Assembly (NCBI RefSeq): GCF_035325945.1
Contig: NZ_DAOKYX010000016.1
Location: 1-64,000, forward strand
Direction: 5' to 3'
DNA length: 64,000 nt
Source: Parvibaculum sp035325945
GTDB taxonomy: Bacteria; Pseudomonadota; Alphaproteobacteria; Parvibaculales; Parvibaculaceae
The position numbers and the translations under genes are program-made. The notes beneath the pieces are model-generated. The model did not search any database, was not told where the DNA came from, and saw only the letters and a list, made by a program, of their open reading frames with translations. Shown one piece after another: positions 54,467 through 63,398 of the stretch (its first letter is position 1; each line of letters starts with the position of its first letter).

Positions 54467-55950
54467 TGCGCCCAGCGCCACTCGACATAGGCACCATTCA
54501 TTTCGTCGGCATCGGCGGCATCGGCATGAGCGGCATTGCCGAAGTCATGCGCAATCTCGGCTATGAGGTGCAGGGGAGCGACGTTTCCGAAAGCGCGAAC
54601 GTCAAGCGCCTGCGCACGCTCGGCATTCCGGTGAAGGTGGGCCACGCCGCGAGCAATCTGGGCGACGCGCATGTGGTTGTCGTGTCCTCGGCGATCAAGC
54701 CCGACAATCCCGAACTCGTCGAGGCGCGGGCGCGCTTCCTCCCGATCGTGCGCCGCGCGGAAATGCTTGCGGAGCTGATGCGCCTCAAATCCTGCGTCGC
54801 CATTGCCGGCACGCATGGCAAGACGACAACGACCTCGCTCGTCGCGGCGCTGCTCGATGGCGCGGGGCTCGATCCCACCGTCATCAATGGCGGCATCATC
54901 AATGCCTATGGCACCAATGCGCGGCTCGGCGCGGGCGAATGGATGGTCGTCGAGGCGGATGAATCCGACGGCACCTTCGTCAAGCTGCCGGCGACGATCG
55001 CCATCGTCACCAATATCGACCCCGAGCATCTCGACTATTACGGCACTTTCGAGGCGGCGAAGGATGCCTTCCTGACCTTCGTCGAGAATGTGCCGTTCTA
55101 TGGCTGCGCGGTCATGTGCATCGACCATCCGGAGGTGCAGGCGCTCATCGGCCGCGTGCGCGACCGGCGCATCGTCACCTATGGCACGAGCCCGCAGGCC
55201 GACATCCGCGCGACCAATCCACGCGTCGAGAAGGGGCTCAACGTCTTCGACGTGACGATCGCGGATCGCAAGAGCGGCCAGACGCGCGAAATACCGGCGG
55301 TGAAGTTGCCGATGCATGGCCGCCACAACATGCTGAACTCGCTTGCCGCGATGGGCGTGGCCCTTCAGATGGGCATTCCCGAAGCGAAGATCCGCAAGTC
55401 GCTCGAGAGCTTCGGCGGCGTCAAGCGCCGCTTCACCCATGTCGGCGCGTGGAACGGCGTTGATATCTATGATGATTACGGCCATCACCCGGTCGAGATT
55501 GCCGCCGTGCTACAGGCCGCGCGGTCGGCCTGTTCGGGCCGCATCGTCGCCGTTGTGCAGCCGCATCGCTACACGCGGCTTCACAACCTCTTCGATGAGT
55601 TCTGCGCCTGCTTCAACGATGCCGACACGGTAGTCGTCGCCGATGTCTATGCGGCGGGCGAAGCGCCCATCGAGGGAGCCGACAAGGCGTCTCTCGTTGC
55701 CGGGCTTCATGACCGTGGCCATCGCGATGTGATTGCGCTCGACGGGCCGGAGGCGCTGCCGAAACTCGTCTCCGAGATTGCGAAGCCGGGCGACTTCGTC
55801 GTCTGTCTCGGCGCGGGCAGCATCACCTATTGGGCGAATGCGCTTCCCGCCGATCTCGCCGCCCTTTCCACCAAGCCGAAAAAAGCGGCGAAGGGCGACA
55901 AGGCGGAAAAGAGCGTGAAGGCGAAAACGAAGAAGGGGAAAGGGAAATGA
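54466..55950 (+). CDS. murC: UDP-MurNAc:L-alanine ligase MurC
   Basis: This 494-residue ligase adds the first amino acid to UDP-MurNAc. It has IHFVGIGGIGMSGIAEVMRN (N-terminal loop), SCVAIAGTHGKTTTTSLVAA (ATP loop), VEADESDGTFVKLPATIAIV, TNIDPEHLDYYGTFEAAKDA, YDDYGHHPVEIAAVLQAARS and VVQPHRYTRLHNLFDEFC. The last ~27 residues are almost all Lys, Ala, Gly and Glu (KPKKAAKGDKAEKSVKAKTK), an unusual basic tail beyond the family's normal end. GGGAGG precedes ATG 54466. Overlaps murB by four bases. Confidence 0.96.
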   Translation: MRPAPLDIGTIHFVGIGGIGMSGIAEVMRNLGYEVQGSDVSESANVKRLRTLGIPVKVGHAASNLGDAHVVVVSSAIKPDNPELVEARARFLPIVRRAEMLAELMRLKSCVAIAGTHGKTTTTSLVAALLDGAGLDPTVINGGIINAYGTNARLGAGEWMVVEADESDGTFVKLPATIAIVTNIDPEHLDYYGTFEAAKDAFLTFVENVPFYGCAVMCIDHPEVQALIGRVRDRRIVTYGTSPQADIRATNPRVEKGLNVFDVTIADRKSGQTREIPAVKLPMHGRHNMLNSLAAMGVALQMGIPEAKIRKSLESFGGVKRRFTHVGAWNGVDIYDDYGHHPVEIAAVLQAARSACSGRIVAVVQPHRYTRLHNLFDEFCACFNDADTVVVADVYAAGEAPIEGADKASLVAGLHDRGHRDVIALDGPEALPKLVSEIAKPGDFVVCLGAGSITYWANALPADLAALSTKPKKAAKGDKAEKSVKAKTKKGKGK

Positions 55951-56873
55951 TGGCGGCTCATGCGCCTGCTTCTTCCCTGATCGAAAGGCTCCCCCGGGTG
56001 CGCGGTGAGCTTGTCGCGAATGCGCCGCTTGCGCCGTTCACCTGGTTCCGTGTCGGTGGCCCGGCCGAAGTGCTCTTCCGACCGGCGGATGCGGACGATC
56101 TCGCCGCCTTTCTCGCGGGCACGCCCACAGATGTGCCCGTGACCGTCATCGGCGTGGGCTCCAACCTGCTGGTGCGGGATGGCGGCGTCGCGGGCGTCGT
56201 CATCCGTCTTGGCGGCAAGGGCTTCTCGCATATCGAGGCGCTGGACGGCCACCGGCTGCGCGCGGGCACCGCGGCGCTCGACGTGGCGGTCGCGCGCGCG
56301 GCGCAGGAGGCGGGCATTGCCGGTCTGGAATTCTATCGCGGCATTCCGGGTTCCATCGGTGGCGCGCTGCGGATGAATGGCGGCGCTTACGGGCGCGAGA
56401 CGAAGGATGTGCTCGTCGAGGCCGTCGCCATCGACAGGCAGGGGCGGCGCCAGGTCCTCTCCAATGCCGATATGGGCTACAGCTACCGCCATTGCGGCGC
56501 ACCGGAGGATCTCATCTTCGTCGAGGCGATCTTTCAGGGCGAGGCGGGCGACAAGGCCGAGATCCAGCGCCGCATGGACGAGATCACCGCGAAGCGCGAG
56601 GAGAGCCAGCCCATCCGCATGCGCACCGGCGGCTCGACCTTCAAGAATCCCGAAGGGCACAAATCCTGGCAGCTCATCGATGCCGCGGGCTGCCGCGGCC
56701 TCGTCAGGGGCGGCGCGCAGGTTTCGGAACTGCACTGCAACTTCCTCATCAATACCGGCACGGCGAGCGCGGCCGATCTCGAAGGTCTGGGCGAGGAAGT
56801 CCGCGCGCGCGTGAAGGCGAAGAGCGGCGTCGTTCTCGAGTGGGAAATCAGGCGGATAGGAGAGCCGGCATGA
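55947..56873 (+). CDS. murB: UDP-N-acetylenolpyruvoylglucosamine reductase MurB
   Basis: This 308-residue FAD enzyme reduces enolpyruvyl-UDP-GlcNAc to UDP-MurNAc with NADPH. Motifs: NAPLAPFTWFRVGGPAEVLF, VTVIGVGSNLLVRDGGVAGV, FYRGIPGSIGGALRMNGGAY (FAD region, the Arg being catalytic-site), YSYRHCGAPEDLIFVEAIF and MRTGGSTFKNPEGHKSWQLI followed by DAAGCRGLVRGGAQVSELHC. The short form with this layout is the type II MurB. Start at ATG 55947, overlapping murC. Confidence 0.95.
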   Translation: MMAAHAPASSLIERLPRVRGELVANAPLAPFTWFRVGGPAEVLFRPADADDLAAFLAGTPTDVPVTVIGVGSNLLVRDGGVAGVVIRLGGKGFSHIEALDGHRLRAGTAALDVAVARAAQEAGIAGLEFYRGIPGSIGGALRMNGGAYGRETKDVLVEAVAIDRQGRRQVLSNADMGYSYRHCGAPEDLIFVEAIFQGEAGDKAEIQRRMDEITAKREESQPIRMRTGGSTFKNPEGHKSWQLIDAAGCRGLVRGGAQVSELHCNFLINTGTASAADLEGLGEEVRARVKAKSGVVLEWEIRRIGEPA

Positions 56874-57793
56874 CGCGCAAGCATGTCGCCGTTCTCAAGG
56901 GTGGCTGGTCGCCGGAACGCGAGGTGAGCCTCGTCTCCGGGCGCGGCTGCGCCGATGCGCTCCGCCAGCACGGCTACCGCGTGACGGAGATCGACGCCGG
57001 CCGCGATCTTGCCGATCAGCTTCTCAAGGTGAAGCCCGATGTCGTCTTCAACGCGCTTCACGGCCGCTGGGGTGAGGATGGCTGCGTGCAGGGACTGCTG
57101 GAGATCCTGAGCATCCCCTATACCCATTCGGGTGTGCTCGCCTCGGCGCTCGCCATGCACAAGGAGCGCGCCAAGGCCGTCTTCCGTTCCGCGGGTCTTC
57201 CGGTTGCGGAGAGCCTTGTCCTTCCGCGCGAGGAGGCGGCGAAGGGCCATGTCATGGAGCCGCCCTATGTCATCAAGCCGGTGAACCAGGGTTCCTCCGT
57301 CGGCGTCTTCATTGTCCGCAAGGGCGAAAATCGTCCTCCGGTAGAGCTGACCTCGTCCGATTGGGATCTCGGCGAAGAGGTGATGGTCGAGCGCTTCATC
57401 GCCGGGCGCGAGCTGACCTGCGCCGTCATGGGCGAGGAAATACTGGGCGTCACCGAAATCTTCGCCAGCACCGTGTTCTACGATTATGAGGCGAAATATG
57501 CCGCCGGCGGTTCGCGCCATGAATTTCCAGCCAGGATCGATGCCGATGATTATGCGGAGGTGCAGCGCGTGACGCTCGCCGCCCATCGCGCGCTTGGCTG
57601 CCGCGGCGTCAGCCGCGCCGACTTCCGTTTCGACGACACGAGGAAGGGAAAGCCCGAACTCATTCTCCTCGAAGTGAACACCCAGCCCGGCATGACGCCG
57701 ACATCGCTCGTGCCGGAGCTTGCGAATCTCGCCGGCTATTCTTATGGCGAGCTGGTGAGCTGGATGGTGGAGGACGCGTCATGCGATCGATGA
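56870..57793 (+). CDS. ddl: D-alanine:D-alanine ligase
   Basis: This 307-residue ATP-grasp enzyme makes D-Ala-D-Ala for MurF. It has VAVLKGGWSPEREVSLVSGR, FNALHGRWGEDGCVQGLLEI, YTHSGVLASALAMHKERAKA, PYVIKPVNQGSSVGVFIV (ATP lysine) and ILLEVNTQPGMTPTSLVPEL (metal-binding Glu and Asn). Length equals DdlB (306). Overlaps murB by four bases; ftsQ starts 13 bases before its stop. Confidence 0.95.
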   Translation: MTRKHVAVLKGGWSPEREVSLVSGRGCADALRQHGYRVTEIDAGRDLADQLLKVKPDVVFNALHGRWGEDGCVQGLLEILSIPYTHSGVLASALAMHKERAKAVFRSAGLPVAESLVLPREEAAKGHVMEPPYVIKPVNQGSSVGVFIVRKGENRPPVELTSSDWDLGEEVMVERFIAGRELTCAVMGEEILGVTEIFASTVFYDYEAKYAAGGSRHEFPARIDADDYAEVQRVTLAAHRALGCRGVSRADFRFDDTRKGKPELILLEVNTQPGMTPTSLVPELANLAGYSYGELVSWMVEDASCDR

Positions 57794-58794
57794 GCGGCAA
57801 TCGGAACAGAACCCCCTCGCGCGCCGGCGTCCGCGCCGTGCCGGGCAAGGGGCGCCGGGCCACGAAAATCGCGCCCGGACGCAGGCGCAACGCGGGCGCC
57901 GAGCGCGGCTTCGGCCGCCGCTCCGACCGTCCCGCATCCCAGCTCATGCTGTGGTTCGACGAATTGCGCGAGGGCACTTTCCGCATGCGGCCGTTCACGG
58001 CCGCCACGGTCGCGCTCATCGTCGGCGTCGTGCTCTATGGGCTCTTCGTCGGCGGCCATGTATCGTCGGCCGCGCGCGAGGCCGCCTTTCAGGGCAACCG
58101 GCTTCTGGCGCTGGCGGGCTTCAGCGTTCAGGACGTCACCGTCACGGGCCGGTCGCATGCCGATCCGCAGGCATTGCTGGCGGCGCTTGGCGTCTCGCGC
58201 GGCGACCCCATCTTCGCCGTCGATACCGAGGCGGCGCGCCAGCGCATCGAGCATGTGGACTGGGTGAAGTCCGCGACCGTCACCCGCCTCCTTCCGCATG
58301 CGATCCGCATCGATGTCGTCGAGCGTGAGCCCTTCGCCGTCTGGCAGCGCGCCGGCCGGCTCTCCGTCGTCGACAAGGACGGTCAGCCGATCACGGACGA
58401 GAATGTTCAGGCCTATGCCAACCTGCCTTTCGTCGTCGGCTTCGGCGGCGCGCGCGAAGCGCATGACGTGCTCGCGCTCATTCAGACGCAGCCGCAACTG
58501 CTCGCGCGCGTGCGCGCTTTCGTGCGCGTAGGCGACCGGAGATGGAATCTCCGGCTCGAAAACGGCGTCGATGTGAAACTTCCCGAGGTCGGCGTTGAAA
58601 AGGCTCTTGCCGATTTGGCGAACCTCGATCAGACATACAAGATTCTTTCTCGCGATATCGAATCAGTCGACATGAGACTGCCGGATCGCGTGACGTTGGC
58701 GTTGACGCCAGAGGCAGCGAGCGCACGGGGCGATGCGTTGGCGGCGAAGGCCACTCGAAAGGTGGGCGCCGTCAGGGGTGGGGGCGATACATGA
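57781..58794 (+). CDS. ftsQ: Cell division protein FtsQ
   Basis: This 337-residue bitopic protein has a long basic cytoplasmic tail (1-~75, many Arg/Gly), one membrane helix (FTAATVALIVGVVLYGLFVG, ~79-98), a POTRA domain (~115-185, with FSVQDVTVTGRSHADPQALL and VDTEAARQRIEHVDWVKSAT then VTRLLPHAIRIDVVEREPFA) and a periplasmic FtsQ domain. It bridges FtsB/FtsL with other divisome parts. It overlaps ddl by 13 bases and ftsA by four, so the cell may couple their translation. Confidence 0.94.
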   Translation: MRSMSGNRNRTPSRAGVRAVPGKGRRATKIAPGRRRNAGAERGFGRRSDRPASQLMLWFDELREGTFRMRPFTAATVALIVGVVLYGLFVGGHVSSAAREAAFQGNRLLALAGFSVQDVTVTGRSHADPQALLAALGVSRGDPIFAVDTEAARQRIEHVDWVKSATVTRLLPHAIRIDVVEREPFAVWQRAGRLSVVDKDGQPITDENVQAYANLPFVVGFGGAREAHDVLALIQTQPQLLARVRAFVRVGDRRWNLRLENGVDVKLPEVGVEKALADLANLDQTYKILSRDIESVDMRLPDRVTLALTPEAASARGDALAAKATRKVGAVRGGGDT

Positions 58795-60101
58795 ACATGG
58801 TCAGTCTCGGTTCCAGAGGATTCCAGGGACGCCCGGTTGCCGCGGGGCGTGCAGGCACCATTGCCGCGCTCGATGTCGGCTCGAGCAAGATTTCCTGCTT
58901 CATCGCCAGGATCGAGCCGGGCCGTCTGGCGAACGGTCATGCGCCGATCCGCGTCATCGGCATCGGGCATCAGGTTTCAAGAGGCATTCGCGCCGGCACG
59001 ATTATCGACATGGACGCGGCCGAGGAGGCGATCCGGGTCGCGGTCGATGCGGCCGAGCGCATGGCCGGCGTCACCATCAAGGACGTGATCGTCGGCATGT
59101 CGGGCGCGGAGCCCAAGAGCCAGACCGTCGGCGTCAAATCCTCCGTGGCCGGACCCGAGATCACCGATGCCGATCTCGTCCGCCTCATCGGCTATGCCCA
59201 GGCGAACTTCCAGCCCGAGGGCCGCGACGTTCTGCATGCGCTTCCGACCAATTTCAGCATCGACGGCGCGCGCGGCGTTCAGGACCCGCGCGGCATGTTC
59301 GGCGAAACGCTGGGCGTCGACGTCCATATGGTCAGCGCGGCGCGCGGGCCCTTGCGCAATCTCGAGCTTTGCATCGACCGCTGCCATCTCTCGGTCCTTG
59401 CCACGGTGGTTTCACCCTATGCGAGCGGCCTTGCCTGTCTCGTCGAGGACGAAATGGACCTCGGCGTCGCCGTCATCGATATGGGGGGTGGCACCACATC
59501 GCTCGCCGTCTTCTTCGAAGGCGCGATGGTTTATTGCGATTCCGTGTCTATTGGCGGGAATCACATTACTAATGACATTGCGAGAGGACTTTCGACTCCG
59601 CTGGCTCATGCCGAGCGCATGAAGACGCTCTATGGCAGCGCGCTGGCGAGTCCGTCCGACGAAAGAGAGATGATTGACGTGCCTCAAGTGGGCGAGAGCG
59701 ATGCCGATTCGGCGAATCATATTCCGAGGTCCATGTTGACCGGCATCATTCAGCCACGGCTCGAAGAGACGTTCGAACTCGTCCGTGATCGGCTCGAAGC
59801 CTCGGGCTATGCGCGCGTCGCGGGCCGCCGCGTGGTGCTGACGGGCGGCGCGAGCCAGATGAACGGCGCGCGCGAGCTTGCCCATCGCATTCTCGACAAG
59901 CAGGTGCGGGTGGGCCAGCCGATCCGGCTGACTGGCCTTGCCGAGGCGACGGGCGGACCGGCCTTCGCGACCTGTGCCGGCCTTCTCACCTATTCGCAGA
60001 TCTCGCCGCTCGAAACGGCGGGCGCGGATGGCGACGAGGAAGCCAATGGGCGTCCGGGCGGCTTGCGCAAGTTCAGCCGCTGGCTGCGGGAGAATTTCTG
60101 A
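58791..60101 (+). CDS. ftsA: Cell division actin homologue FtsA
   Basis: This 436-residue actin-like ATPase tethers FtsZ to the membrane. Phosphate-1 loop TIAALDVGSSKISCFIARIE (~23-42), 1C/SHS2 domain (~100-180), phosphate-2 LGVAVIDMGGGTTSLAVFFE (~223-242), adenosine loop VVLTGGASQMNGARELAHRI and the C-terminal amphipathic membrane helix LRKFSRWLRENF. A 184-base gap separates it from ftsZ, the longest within the cluster. Confidence 0.96.
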   Translation: MNMVSLGSRGFQGRPVAAGRAGTIAALDVGSSKISCFIARIEPGRLANGHAPIRVIGIGHQVSRGIRAGTIIDMDAAEEAIRVAVDAAERMAGVTIKDVIVGMSGAEPKSQTVGVKSSVAGPEITDADLVRLIGYAQANFQPEGRDVLHALPTNFSIDGARGVQDPRGMFGETLGVDVHMVSAARGPLRNLELCIDRCHLSVLATVVSPYASGLACLVEDEMDLGVAVIDMGGGTTSLAVFFEGAMVYCDSVSIGGNHITNDIARGLSTPLAHAERMKTLYGSALASPSDEREMIDVPQVGESDADSANHIPRSMLTGIIQPRLEETFELVRDRLEASGYARVAGRRVVLTGGASQMNGARELAHRILDKQVRVGQPIRLTGLAEATGGPAFATCAGLLTYSQISPLETAGADGDEEANGRPGGLRKFSRWLRENF

Positions 60102-60285
60102 TGAGGGGCGTGGCGGAATCTCATGCTTGCGCTGAATGCGGGGCCTTGAAAGGGGCAAAGAACCGGCGTCGCCGAAGGCGAGGATTGAGCCGGTTTGCAG
60201 CGCCACCGGGCCGGGTGGTTGCTGCACCGCCGGAAAATGCGGCTGGACGGACCCCGATTATCCAATCTGTTTCGAGGAGGCTGAC

Positions 60286-61953
60286 ATGAGCATCAAATTG
60301 ACGGTACCGCAGGCGAAGGAACTGAAGCCCCGGATCACGGTGTTCGGCGTCGGCGGTGCCGGCGGCAACGCCGTCAACAACATGATCGAGTCGGGTCTCG
60401 ACGGCGTCGAATTCGTGGTGGCGAATACCGATGCCCAGGCGCTCCAGCTTTCGCTGGCCGAGCGCCGCATCCAGCTCGGCGCCTCCATCACGGAAGGTCT
60501 GGGCGCGGGTTCGCGTCCCGAGGTCGGCTGCGCGGCGGCGGAAGAAGCCCTTCACGAGATCGTGGAGCACATCCAGGGCGCTCACATGGTCTTCATCACC
60601 GCGGGCATGGGCGGCGGCACCGGCACGGGCGCTGCGCCCGTCATCGCGCGCGCGGCGCGGGACGAGGGCGTGCTCACGGTCGGCGTGGTGACCAAGCCGT
60701 TCCAGTTCGAAGGCACGCGGCGCATGCGTCTTGCCGAAGAGGGCATTCGCGAGCTTCAGCAATATGTCGACACGCTCATCATCATCCCGAACCAGAACCT
60801 CTTCCGGGTGGCGAACGAGAACACGACCTTCGCGGACGCCTTCGCGATGGCTGACCAGGTTCTCCATTCGGGCGTTGCGGGCATCACCGACCTGATGATG
60901 AAGCCGGGCCTCATCAATCTCGACTTCGCGGACGTCAGGACCGTGATGAACGAGATGGGCAAGGCCATGATGGGCACCGGCGAGGCGACGGGCGAGAAGC
61001 GCGCCGTGGAAGCCGCCGAGGCCGCCATCTCCAACCCGCTGCTCGACGAAGTGTCGATGAAGGGCGCGAAGGGCGTTCTCATCAACATCACCGGCGGCAT
61101 GGACCTCACTCTTTATGAAGTGGATGAAGCGGCCAACCGCATCCGCTCCGAGGTCGATCCGGATGCCAACATCATCGTCGGCTCGACTTTCGATCCGTCG
61201 ATGGACGGGCGCATGCGCGTGTCCGTCGTCGCGACCGGCATCGAGGTCGAGGAGCGCACGCAGCAGCGTCCGGCGGCGGAAGCCGCTCCGGCTCCGAAGG
61301 CTGTCGCGGCCGAACGCGCGCCGGTCGTCGCCGCGGCGACTTTCGCCAAGCCGGCACGCACCGTTGCCCAGCAGCCCCAGCCCCAGCCGCAGATGCAGAT
61401 GCACCAGATCGCCGAGCCCGAGCTGCCGGTGGTCGAGCGCGCCGCACCGCCGCTCTCGGCCAATTACGACCCGCGCGAATATGAGGCCGAGGTCATCATC
61501 CACAAGCCCGAACCGCGCATGCCGCAGCAGGCAAGGCGCGACGAGCCGGTCGTGAACCCGGCCGCCGTGCTCGCCGAGCCGAAGGCGCAGCCCTTCATTC
61601 CGGGCGATCTCGACCGTGTGCAGACGGGTAACGCGGAAGTTCCGGCCTTCATCGGCAACCGGGCGGCCCAGATGCCGCAGAGCCGGGCGCCGCGCAAGGG
61701 GCCGAGCTTCTTCGAGCGTCTGACGGGCGGCGGCCGTCGCCGCAATGAGGAGCAGCCCCAGCCGCCGCGCCGCGAGCCGGTCGCCGCTCGCGAGATGAGC
61801 AGGCCCCAGCCGCCGCAGCAGCCGGAGCAGCCCCGGCCGCAATCGCAGGCGCAAAGCCTCACTCAATCCGCCGAAGGGCGTCTCGTTCAGCCCTCGTCCT
61901 ATGAGGAGGAGCAGCTTGAGATCCCGACCTTTCTGAGGCGTCAGGCCAACTGA
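60286..61953 (+). CDS. ftsZ: Cell division tubulin homologue FtsZ
   Basis: This 555-residue GTPase forms the division ring. Tubulin signature GGGTGTG at 109-115 (in FITAGMGGGTGTGAAPVIAR), ITVFGVGGAGGNAVNNMIES (18-37), NQNLFRVANENTTFADAFAM and the T7 region around LINLDFADVRTVM are intact. Residues ~325-540 are a very long Pro/Gln/Ala/Arg-rich linker; the end, LEIPTFLRRQAN, is the conserved peptide that binds FtsA and other partners. Long linkers are characteristic of Alphaproteobacteria. GAGGAGG gives a strong ribosome site. The 184-base gap upstream may contain an extra ftsZ promoter, which I could not define. Confidence 0.97.
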   Translation: MSIKLTVPQAKELKPRITVFGVGGAGGNAVNNMIESGLDGVEFVVANTDAQALQLSLAERRIQLGASITEGLGAGSRPEVGCAAAEEALHEIVEHIQGAHMVFITAGMGGGTGTGAAPVIARAARDEGVLTVGVVTKPFQFEGTRRMRLAEEGIRELQQYVDTLIIIPNQNLFRVANENTTFADAFAMADQVLHSGVAGITDLMMKPGLINLDFADVRTVMNEMGKAMMGTGEATGEKRAVEAAEAAISNPLLDEVSMKGAKGVLINITGGMDLTLYEVDEAANRIRSEVDPDANIIVGSTFDPSMDGRMRVSVVATGIEVEERTQQRPAAEAAPAPKAVAAERAPVVAAATFAKPARTVAQQPQPQPQMQMHQIAEPELPVVERAAPPLSANYDPREYEAEVIIHKPEPRMPQQARRDEPVVNPAAVLAEPKAQPFIPGDLDRVQTGNAEVPAFIGNRAAQMPQSRAPRKGPSFFERLTGGGRRRNEEQPQPPRREPVAAREMSRPQPPQQPEQPRPQSQAQSLTQSAEGRLVQPSSYEEEQLEIPTFLRRQAN

Positions 61954-61996
61954 CGCTTCCACTGACTGCGCCCGCGGGGGGCGCTGCGCGCGCGAG

Positions 61997-62037
61997 CCCC
62001 GCCTGTTCCGGACTTGTCCGGGGCAGGCGGGGTTTTG
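61997..62037 (+). terminator. Terminator at the end of the division cluster
   Basis: A long hairpin: CCCCGCCTG (61997-62005) pairs with CAGGCGGGG (62024-62032), and inside it CCGGAC (62008-62013) pairs with GTCCGG (62016-62021). TTTT follows. This ends the mraZ-ftsZ transcript. Confidence 0.9.
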
Positions 62038-62049
62038 CTTTGCAAGCAA
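62035..62049. promoter_or_regulatory. Short palindrome upstream of lpxC
   Basis: TTGCTT (62035-62040) and AAGCAA (62044-62049) are exact inverted arms around TGC. It begins inside the T-run of the ftsZ terminator and lies 112 bases before the lpxC start. It may be a protein site or chance. Confidence 0.3.
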
Positions 62050-62063
62050 TGGGTTAGCGCCCG

Positions 62064-62086
62064 TTTCAGAAGGTAACATTCTGAAA
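62064..62086. promoter_or_regulatory. Perfect 8-bp-arm palindrome upstream of lpxC
   Basis: TTTCAGAA (62064-62071) and its exact complement TTCTGAAA (62079-62086) flank seven bases (GGTAACA). It stands 74 bases before the lpxC start, in the only promoter region for lpxC after the ftsZ terminator. A dimeric regulator is implied; I cannot name it. Confidence 0.5.
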
Positions 62087-62160
62087 GAAACTGTTATTTG
62101 AGGCGACTTTTGCGCGCTGCTAGAACCATAAGTGGGGTTCTCGGGGTGAAGGATAGTCCG

Positions 62161-63150
62161 GTGCGCAAGGCTGAGTTCGAAACCATCACGCTTGAAGAGG
62201 CGCGGGCGCATCGCCGCCAGCGCGCAGGCGCGCCCGCATGTCCGCAGATGACGCTGGCCGCACCCGTGGCTCTGGAAGGCGTCGGACTTCACTCGGGCCA
62301 TGCGATCCACATGACGCTTCATCCGGCCGGGGCGGATTTCGGCATCGTCTTCCGCCGCACCGATCTCGACGGTGGCGAGGCCGCGACCGATATTCGCGCG
62401 CGCTACGATCAGGTCGGCGACACGATGCTGTCGACCGCGATCCGCAACGAGGCGGGAGCCTCGATCAGCACCGTCGAACATCTGATGGCGGCGCTGGCGA
62501 CGCTCGGCGTCGACAATGCCTTCATCGAGATCGACGGGCCGGAAATTCCGGTCATGGACGGCAGCTCGCAGGTCTTCGTCGAAGCGATCGAGGCGGCTGG
62601 CCTCAAGGCGCTTGCCGCGCCGCGTCATGCCATTCGTATTCTGAAGCCGGTCATCGTCGAGGACGGGCTGAAGCGCGCCGCGCTGCTGCCGGGCGAGGGG
62701 TTCACGCTCGCCTTCGAGATCGAATTCGAGAATCCGGTGATCGGGCATGAGGTCATCGAGGCGGATTTTCATGCGCAGGATTTCCGCGAGAGCATCCTCT
62801 CCGCGCGCACCTTCGGCCTTCTCAAGGATGTCGAGGCGATGTGGAAGGCCGGGCTCGGCCTTGGCGGCACGCTCGAAAACACGGTCGTGGTGGATGGCGA
62901 TCGCGTGCTCAACGAGGAAGGCCTGCGATTCGACGATGAGTTCGTCCGGCACAAGGTGCTCGACGCCGTGGGCGACCTCGCGCTTGCGGGCGCTCCGTTC
63001 ATCGGCCGTTATGAAGGGCTGCGCGCCGGCCATGCGATGAACAACCGGGTGCTCCGCGCGCTTTTCGCGGACAGCTCGGCTTACGAGATCGTCGAGCTTG
63101 GCGCCCCCGCCACCGAAGCCCAGCACAAGGCCGCTATTCCCGCCGAATGA
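62161..63150 (+). CDS. lpxC: UDP-3-O-acyl-N-acetylglucosamine deacetylase LpxC
   Basis: This 329-residue zinc enzyme performs the first committed step of lipid A synthesis. Zinc and catalytic motifs: TLAAPVALEGVGLHSGHAIH (N-terminal fold), SISTVEHLMAALATLGVDNA (zinc His), PVMDGSSQVFVEAIEAAG, and HKVLDAVGDLALAGAPFIGR (second zinc His and Asp, H-K-x-x-D-x-x-G-D). GTG 62161 has AAGGA seven bases upstream and gives a ~29-residue N-terminal extension compared with E. coli; ATG 62248 would give the classic length, so the true start needs testing. Palindromes upstream suggest regulated transcription. Confidence 0.94.
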   Translation: MRKAEFETITLEEARAHRRQRAGAPACPQMTLAAPVALEGVGLHSGHAIHMTLHPAGADFGIVFRRTDLDGGEAATDIRARYDQVGDTMLSTAIRNEAGASISTVEHLMAALATLGVDNAFIEIDGPEIPVMDGSSQVFVEAIEAAGLKALAAPRHAIRILKPVIVEDGLKRAALLPGEGFTLAFEIEFENPVIGHEVIEADFHAQDFRESILSARTFGLLKDVEAMWKAGLGLGGTLENTVVVDGDRVLNEEGLRFDDEFVRHKVLDAVGDLALAGAPFIGRYEGLRAGHAMNNRVLRALFADSSAYEIVELGAPATEAQHKAAIPAE

Positions 63151-63338
63151 TCGGCTGCCCAGCGCCATGTTGCCCCCTTTCGTACTGCGAGGGCGGGCGT
63201 AGCCTGCCTTGCCTTTCGTGCCGGCCCGCTATGGTTTCCGCACCCTATTTAGGCTAGAAACATGCACTGGCCCGATTGGGCGCCGGCGGCCAGTGCCGGC
63301 TTCCATGAGCCTCCGGACTCGCTTCGATATGGCCTTGT

Positions 63339-63357
63339 CCCGAAAACGGTTTTCGGG
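63339..63357. repeat. Palindromic intergenic motif
   Basis: CCCGAAAA (63339-63346) and TTTTCGGG (63350-63357) are perfect arms around CGG. Very similar CCGAAAACCGG/TTTTCGGG motifs are, by my recollection, dispersed many times in alphaproteobacterial genomes. Only this copy was noticed in the window. It is in the lpxC-bamD gap. Confidence 0.4.
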
Positions 63358-63398
63358 CAATCCTGCCGGGTGACCGAACGAAATGGACTTTGACCGGC

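Noticed and set aside
60121..63168. 1015-codon open frame on the minus strand across ftsZ, its terminator and lpxC
   Set aside because: It is antisense to two certain genes, crosses a strong terminator, and the translation is Arg/Leu/Gly/Asp-rich without any domain; typical of GC-rich shadow frames.
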